Assembly (NCBI RefSeq): GCF_000429405.1
Contig: NZ_AUBU01000006.1
Span: 1-64,000 of the forward strand
Length of the DNA stretch: 64,000 nucleotides
Source: Algoriphagus marincola DSM 16067
GTDB lineage: Bacteria; Bacteroidota; Bacteroidia; Cytophagales; Cyclobacteriaceae
Reading direction: 5' to 3'
Part shown: in pieces, positions 60,277 through 64,000 of the stretch
Layout of the letters: every line of letters begins with the position of its first letter
Position numbering within the stretch: position 1 is the stretch's first letter
Program-made: the position numbers and the translations under genes
The notes under the pieces: generated by a model
Seen by the model: the letters and a program-made list of their open reading frames with translations, nothing else
The model's database searches: none
What the model was told of the DNA's origin: nothing

Positions 60277-60741
60277 TCAATTCAACCACCAAATCGAAAA
60301 GTTCAAAACAGTCGCAAAGCTTACCCAAGCCAAATAGGGAATCATCAGCCAGGAAGCCCAATGTGAAATGATCCTGAATTTTTTGACACAGACAGCGATC
60401 AAAGCCAGAAGCGGAATAATCACCACCAAACCCATAATCGGAGACTCCATCCCAAAGAAAGCCGGCGACCAAAGGGCATTGAGGCCGAGCTGCGTGAAGT
60501 AAAGAATGAGTAGCGGCTTTTTCTGCGGATGATCACTCTTCCAGATCAAGTAGCAAGCGATTCCCATCAAAAGATAGAGTGTGGTCCAGACCGGGCCGAA
60601 AAGCCAACCCGGAGGATTGAAGCTGGGTTTATTGATCGTCTGATACCAGCTTTCGATGGAGGTGATGGTGAAATAAGCACCTGTACCCCCAGCTACTTGG
60701 GGTAGGATTAGGCTGATGATTAGTTTGAGCCAATTGGGCAT
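60277..60741 (-). CDS. tspO: TspO/MBR (tryptophan-rich sensory) family protein
   Basis: 154 residues, five helices. The family signature NKPSFNPPGWLFGPVWTTLYLLMGIACYLIW is intact except for small changes, and the aromatic residues of the porphyrin pocket (LNALWSPAFFG) are present. TspO binds tetrapyrroles and is tied to oxidative stress and, in phototrophs, to pigment gene control. It follows the DUF4286 gene by two bases. Confidence 0.93.
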   Translation of the reverse strand: MPNWLKLIISLILPQVAGGTGAYFTITSIESWYQTINKPSFNPPGWLFGPVWTTLYLLMGIACYLIWKSDHPQKKPLLILYFTQLGLNALWSPAFFGMESPIMGLVVIIPLLALIAVCVKKFRIISHWASWLMIPYLAWVSFATVLNFSIWWLN

Positions 60742-60743
60742 GC

Positions 60744-61046
60744 TTACAGGATCTCAAGTAAAGTGCGAAAGGCTAAGGCCTTATCTTTATAGCGCTCTTG
60801 AGTTTTTGCACGGAGTGCATTTGCATGCTTGGATTCGTATTCCTGCATTTTGGCCATGCTCTCGGTAAAGTATTGAATGGCATAATTGGTACTGCCGTCA
60901 TCTGACTGATGGATCAGTCGGCAGAACTTGTGTTCGGTAAATATTCCTGTGGCCATCACTTCCGGAATATGGGTTTCACGCATCCACTGAAGGAAGTCTT
61001 CTTCGATGTCCGGGGACACATTAATGGTCACATTATATAATATCAT
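60744..61046 (-). CDS. DUF4286 family protein
   Basis: 100 residues. ILYNVTINVSPDIEEDFLQWM, HIPEVMATGIFTEHKFCRLI and YAIQYF give the ferredoxin-like alpha-beta-alpha-beta pattern of DUF4286, a family known mostly from Bacteroidota. Function unknown. First gene of the unit with tspO; divergent from the carotenoid gene at 61138. Confidence 0.88.
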   Translation of the reverse strand: MILYNVTINVSPDIEEDFLQWMRETHIPEVMATGIFTEHKFCRLIHQSDDGSTNYAIQYFTESMAKMQEYESKHANALRAKTQERYKDKALAFRTLLEIL

Positions 61047-61137
61047 CCTGTTTTTGATTTAATTTTTGTTTTTTTGCCAACAAATTTGAAGACTCAAAGT
61101 TACGAATCCCAAGTTAAAAACCTTTCCCCAGCTAGCT

Positions 61138-61800
61138 ATGCATCAAGTAGTACCTGAGCGAGGCTCCGGCTATACCCTTCGATTGACTATTGCCCGAATC
61201 GTCATTTTGGTGCTTCATGGTGTGGGAATCCTGGGATTATCACTTCCGGAATACCAAGATTGGTTTTTGGCTCTCACGCCGGTACAGCTATTGAGTAGCT
61301 TATTGATCATTTTACTTTTTCACCGAGGGTGGAATGATTCCTTTCCCATTTTTGCGGCAGCAGCCTTCTGGATTGGATTTGGCGCTGAGCTGATTGGGAT
61401 TCATACCGGCTATTTATTTGGAGACTATGTTTATGGACCTACTTTAGGGCCCAAGCTTTGGGATGTCCCGATTATCATTGGGGTCAATTGGTTTATTCTC
61501 GCCTACTTGACGGGGTCAGTATTCCGTAAGGTTCCCAATGACTATTACGCGGCCTTTCTTGGGGCATTGGCAATGACCGCGTTGGATTACATCATTGAGC
61601 CGGTAGCCGTTGCTTTGGATTTCTGGTATTGGAAGTTTGATGTGATTCCGGTAGAAAATTATTTAGGATGGTTTGGGGTGTCTTTTGTGGTTCATTTGAT
61701 ATTCCGGAAGGCCAATTTTGAAAAATTCAACCCGATTGCACTCCTTTTATTATTGACATTAATCGTATTTTTCACAGTTTTGAATTTTACTGTAGTCTGA
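61138..61800 (+). CDS. Carotenoid biosynthesis membrane protein (CruF/DUF422-like)
   Basis: 220 residues, about seven helices. Family landmarks are ELIGIHTGYLFGDYVYGPTLGPKLWDVPIIIGVNW, in which the acidic and aromatic residues of the first two helices are conserved, and ALDYIIEPVAVALDFWYW. DUF422 proteins include the 1',2'-hydratase CruF, which modifies the psi end of carotenes such as lycopene or gamma-carotene. It stands at the head of the carotenoid cluster. Confidence 0.88.
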   Translation: MHQVVPERGSGYTLRLTIARIVILVLHGVGILGLSLPEYQDWFLALTPVQLLSSLLIILLFHRGWNDSFPIFAAAAFWIGFGAELIGIHTGYLFGDYVYGPTLGPKLWDVPIIIGVNWFILAYLTGSVFRKVPNDYYAAFLGALAMTALDYIIEPVAVALDFWYWKFDVIPVENYLGWFGVSFVVHLIFRKANFEKFNPIALLLLLTLIVFFTVLNFTVV

Positions 61801-61860
61801 ATTCTGATTTAAATCATAAAATTAAAACACTGATTCTCAAAACACATTGGTCTCAAATCA

Positions 61861-61875
61861 GCTTATACTATAAGC
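61861..61875. promoter_or_regulatory. Palindrome upstream of the carotene hydroxylase gene
   Basis: GCTTATACTATAAGC is a perfect 15-base palindrome (7-1-7) located 25 bases before the ATG at 61900. It could be an operator for the MerR-type regulator encoded two genes on; no direct evidence. Confidence 0.35.
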
Positions 61876-61899
61876 AAAAACCTGTCAGTTGAAAGCATT

Positions 61900-62346
61900 A
61901 TGATAGAAGCAATAGGTTTTACTATACTGGGTTTCCTCCTCATGGAGCTGTCTGGGTGGTTTATCCACAAGTATTTGATGCATGGCCCACTCTGGATGAT
62001 TCACAAGACCCATCATCAGCCTTCTAACTCGTTTTTCGAACTCAATGATCTATTTTCCTTGCTGTTCGGAAGTATCGCGGTGGTTTTGATTTTGCTTGGA
62101 TTGGAAAATCTTGATTACCGATTTTGGATAGGAATGGGAATCAGTCTCTACGGCGTTCTCTATTTTGTCCTTCACGATGTATTGGTTCATCGGCGATTGA
62201 AATGGTTTGAACGTCCGAAAAATTCTTTTTTGCTGGGAATTTTTCGAGCACATCAAGCTCATCATCGCACCAACAAAAAGGATGATGCCATATCATTTGG
62301 TTTATTTATAGTACCCAAGGAGTTCTTTAAAAAAGAAGAAAAGTGA
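61900..62346 (+). CDS. crtZ: Beta-carotene hydroxylase (CrtZ-like fatty acid hydroxylase superfamily)
   Basis: 148 residues, four helices. All four histidine clusters of CrtZ are present in order: HKYLMH, HKTHH, HDVLVH and HQAHH, which bind the di-iron centre. CrtZ adds hydroxyls at C3/C3' of beta-carotene to give zeaxanthin. Its last four bases overlap the GTG start of the MerR gene, so hydroxylase and regulator are translated together. Confidence 0.93.
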   Translation: MIEAIGFTILGFLLMELSGWFIHKYLMHGPLWMIHKTHHQPSNSFFELNDLFSLLFGSIAVVLILLGLENLDYRFWIGMGISLYGVLYFVLHDVLVHRRLKWFERPKNSFLLGIFRAHQAHHRTNKKDDAISFGLFIVPKEFFKKEEK

Positions 62347-63239
62347 GCACGTATTCAATCAAAGATCTCGAACAACTATCCGGCATAAAAGCCCATACGC
62401 TTCGTATATGGGAACAGCGATACAATTTGCTGAGCCCCAAGCGTACCGATACAAATATCCGCTACTATGATGATGCGGATTTGAAGCTGATTCTTAACGT
62501 GGCCTTGCTTAATGACAATGGCTTCAAAATTAGTAAAATAGCGTCCATGGAGCATCAAGAGCTCCGAGATGAGGTGATGAAGCTGACTGAGCGATCACTT
62601 ACACACGATGATCAGATACATGCCCTGACGATCAGTATGATCGAAATGGATGAAGAGCGATTCGACAAGATTCTTTCTTCGAACATCCTAAAATTGGGCT
62701 TTGAGCAGACCATGCTCAATATTATCTATCCATTTATGTCCAAGATCGGAGTGCTATGGCAGACGGGAGCAATCAATCCTGCGCAGGAGCACTTTATCTC
62801 CAACCTTGTTCGTCAAAAACTCATCGTAGCAATAGACGGTCAAGTGACAAATGGAGGTGGCAAGAAGTTTCTACTTTATTTACCGGCAGGCGAACTTCAT
62901 GAGATTTCGCTACTATTTGCCTGCTACCTGATCAAAAGCAAAGGGCATAAGGTCATCTACCTTGGTCAAAATACTCCGAACGAAGACTTAAACTCCGTCT
63001 ATGCTATGCATCAGCCGGACTACTTGATGACAGTGGTCACGACTTCTCCAAGTGCAGAGCAGATTCAGGAATACCTAGACAACTTATCCGAAAGGTTCAG
63101 CGAAGCTACGATTTTGGTATCTGGATATCAGGTCATCGGACAAGATTTGAGACTTCCTTCTAATGTAGAGCAACTAAATTACATACGGGATATTAAGGAA
63201 AGACTTGAGGAAATAGAGCGCGTTCCACAGGAAAAATAA
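62343..63239 (+). CDS. MerR-family regulator with B12-binding-like domain (CarH/LitR type)
   Basis: 298 residues from a GTG at 62343 overlapping crtZ. The N-terminal MerR helix-turn-helix is YSIKDLEQLSGIKAHTLRIWEQRYNLLSPKRT (about 3-35). The middle helical cap has W-Q-T-G-A-INPAQEHFISNLV, where CarH has its W...E-H pair above cobalamin. The C-terminal Rossmann-like domain starts LPAGELHEISLLF: E-x-H-x-x-S, where cobalamin-binding relatives have E-x-H-x-x-G. B12 light sensing is thus plausible but not certain. Likely represses or activates the carotenoid genes and the sigma factor that follows. Confidence 0.88.
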   Translation: MSTYSIKDLEQLSGIKAHTLRIWEQRYNLLSPKRTDTNIRYYDDADLKLILNVALLNDNGFKISKIASMEHQELRDEVMKLTERSLTHDDQIHALTISMIEMDEERFDKILSSNILKLGFEQTMLNIIYPFMSKIGVLWQTGAINPAQEHFISNLVRQKLIVAIDGQVTNGGGKKFLLYLPAGELHEISLLFACYLIKSKGHKVIYLGQNTPNEDLNSVYAMHQPDYLMTVVTTSPSAEQIQEYLDNLSERFSEATILVSGYQVIGQDLRLPSNVEQLNYIRDIKERLEEIERVPQEK

Positions 63240-63274
63240 TTAAGTATAACATTTTCTGAAAAAGCTTAAACAAG

Positions 63275-63302
63275 GGCAATCTTCACAGGTTGCCATTTTT
63301 TT
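63275..63302 (+). terminator. Probable terminator after the MerR gene
   Basis: GGCAA and TTGCC pair around TCTTCACAGG and are followed by A and seven T. Confidence 0.6.
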
Positions 63303-63394
63303 GCCTTTTATCCCCATTATTGGCCATATAGCCCAAGAATAGTCTTCAGAATTTTATTTTGTTTAATATATTTTTAAAAAAATTAGACAAAATG

Positions 63395-63425
63395 TTTGGA
63401 TACTGTTTAATCCTTGCTACATTTG
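63395..63425 (+). promoter_or_regulatory. Consensus Bacteroidota promoter of the sigma-factor gene
   Basis: TTTG at 63395-63398, exactly 19 bases, and TACATTTG at 63418-63425 fit the primary promoter consensus without mismatch. Predicted start near 63432, about 20 bases before the ATG at 63453. An A/T-only stretch upstream (63363-63383) could act as an UP element. Confidence 0.8.
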
Positions 63426-63452
63426 ATTAAACAAAAACACAAACCGACAACC

Positions 63453-63965
63453 ATGACGACTCTAGAATTCAGTTACTCGCTAAACAAATTGTCCAGTACC
63501 TTGAAGCCTTTTGCGCTCAAGTTGACTCGGGACATGGATGATGCTAATGATCTACTGCAAGATACAATGGTCAAAGCTTTTACCAACCGGGATAAATTCA
63601 CGGAAGGAACCAACCTGAAGGCCTGGTTATATACCATTATGAAAAACACCTTTATCACCAATTATCAGCGAATGGTGAGAAGAGGAACATTCGTCGATAC
63701 CACTGACAACCTACATTATATCAACTCCAGTGATTCTCAAATTGAGAATGGAGCCTACGGAAATTTCGCTATGGACGATATCCAGTATGCAATCCAGAAA
63801 TTGGACGATGTGTATAAGACTCCATTCATGATGCACTTCCGAGGTTTCAAATACCATGAAATCGCAGATAAGCTTCAAATTCCGATTGGAACTGTCAAAA
63901 ATCGGATCCATATTGCCAGAAAGCTACTAAAAGAGGATTTGGTAGTATATAGACACAAAAATTGA
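63453..63965 (+). CDS. ECF-type RNA polymerase sigma factor of the carotenoid locus
   Basis: 170 residues from ATG 63453; the TTG at 63414 lies upstream of the predicted transcription start. Region 2 is LTRDMDDANDLLQDTMVKAF and LKAWLYTIMKNTFITNYQR; region 4 is YKTPFMMHFRGFKYHEIADKLQIPIGTVKNRIHIARKLL. Between MerR and phytoene desaturase genes, such a sigma factor is likely the switch for pigment synthesis. No anti-sigma gene is adjacent inside the window. Confidence 0.92.
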   Translation: MTTLEFSYSLNKLSSTLKPFALKLTRDMDDANDLLQDTMVKAFTNRDKFTEGTNLKAWLYTIMKNTFITNYQRMVRRGTFVDTTDNLHYINSSDSQIENGAYGNFAMDDIQYAIQKLDDVYKTPFMMHFRGFKYHEIADKLQIPIGTVKNRIHIARKLLKEDLVVYRHKN

Positions 63966-63969
63966 TCAA

Positions 63970-64000
63970 ATGAACCAAAAGCATGTGGTGGTTATCGGTT
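63970..64000 (+). CDS. Start of a flavoprotein gene, probably phytoene desaturase
   Basis: Only ten codons are in the window: MNQKHVVVIG. This is the first beta strand and the start of a GxGxxG dinucleotide-binding fold. Place (four bases after the sigma-factor stop, in a carotenoid locus) suggests CrtI-type phytoene desaturase, but the sequence alone cannot prove it. Confidence 0.5.
   Translation, partial: MNQKHVVVIG

Noticed and set aside
61078..61084. GCCAAC match upstream of the carotenoid gene as another attC-like box
   Set aside because: No pairing right arm or inner stem; a chance six-base match.
1..64000. tRNA or rRNA genes
   Set aside because: No cloverleaf with a TTC-loop and CCA-type end, and no rRNA-like stretches, were noticed in any intergenic gap.

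Overview
The window reads as chromosome of a Bacteroidota bacterium of the Cyclobacteriaceae / Algoriphagus type (inference). Reasons: a PorP/SprF partner beside a giant type IX-secreted adhesin with a gliding-type C-terminal sorting domain; many small lipoproteins with short S/A/C lipoboxes; promoters of the Bacteroidota form TTTG-N18/19-TAnnTTTG; almost no visible Shine-Dalgarno sequences; carotenoid genes under a MerR/B12-type regulator; and A+T-rich intergenic dispersed repeats. No rRNA, tRNA or CRISPR array was found.

Layout. 1-2.0 kb: the right end of an IS256-family element, a membrane protein truncated by it, and an ABC exporter pair. 2.1-16.7 kb: mostly housekeeping genes (recF, pdhA, a TPR membrane protein, ribH, aspartate kinase, a UPF0175/PIN-like toxin-antitoxin pair, OsmC, a SIMPL protein, an M14 carboxypeptidase lipoprotein, a dipeptide epimerase, a two-component system, lysA). 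16.9-25 kb: a 2322-residue modular adhesin followed at once by its PorP/SprF-like partner. 25.2-27.9 kb: a four-gene minus-strand operon of a small secreted Cys-containing peptide, a propeller-like lipoprotein, a Cys-rich lipoprotein and a further secreted protein. 28.3-37 kb: amidase, polA, radA and an ECF sigma operon with small membrane proteins.

37.1-39.9 kb is the most unusual stretch. A+T-rich genes on one strand (a class C serine hydrolase, an unknown membrane protein, and a HigBA-like toxin-antitoxin pair whose toxin has a nonsense codon) are separated by 89-130 bp imperfect inverted repeats with AAC/GTT outer boxes, a short unequal spacer and a longer inner stem. This is the design of integron attC sites, although the box sequences are not canonical and no integrase is visible. 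I read it as a cassette array.

40-52 kb: a frameshifted RibD-like reductase, small membrane proteins, an (alpha/alpha)6 glycosidase lipoprotein, a YdjC-type deacetylase, cryptochrome DASH, a class A serine hydrolase, an AONS-like PLP enzyme, a VOC protein, a patatin, a methyltransferase and a TRIC-type channel. 52-60 kb: a roughly 220 bp tandem hairpin repeat, then six tandem paralogous DUF4221-like lipoproteins sharing an E-x-E/D-G-P signature. 60.2-64 kb: TspO, DUF4286, and the start of a carotenoid locus (CruF-like, CrtZ-like, MerR with a B12-type domain, an ECF sigma factor behind a consensus promoter, and the first codons of a probable phytoene desaturase). With cryptochrome DASH and TspO this suggests a light/oxidative-stress theme for the right part of the window.
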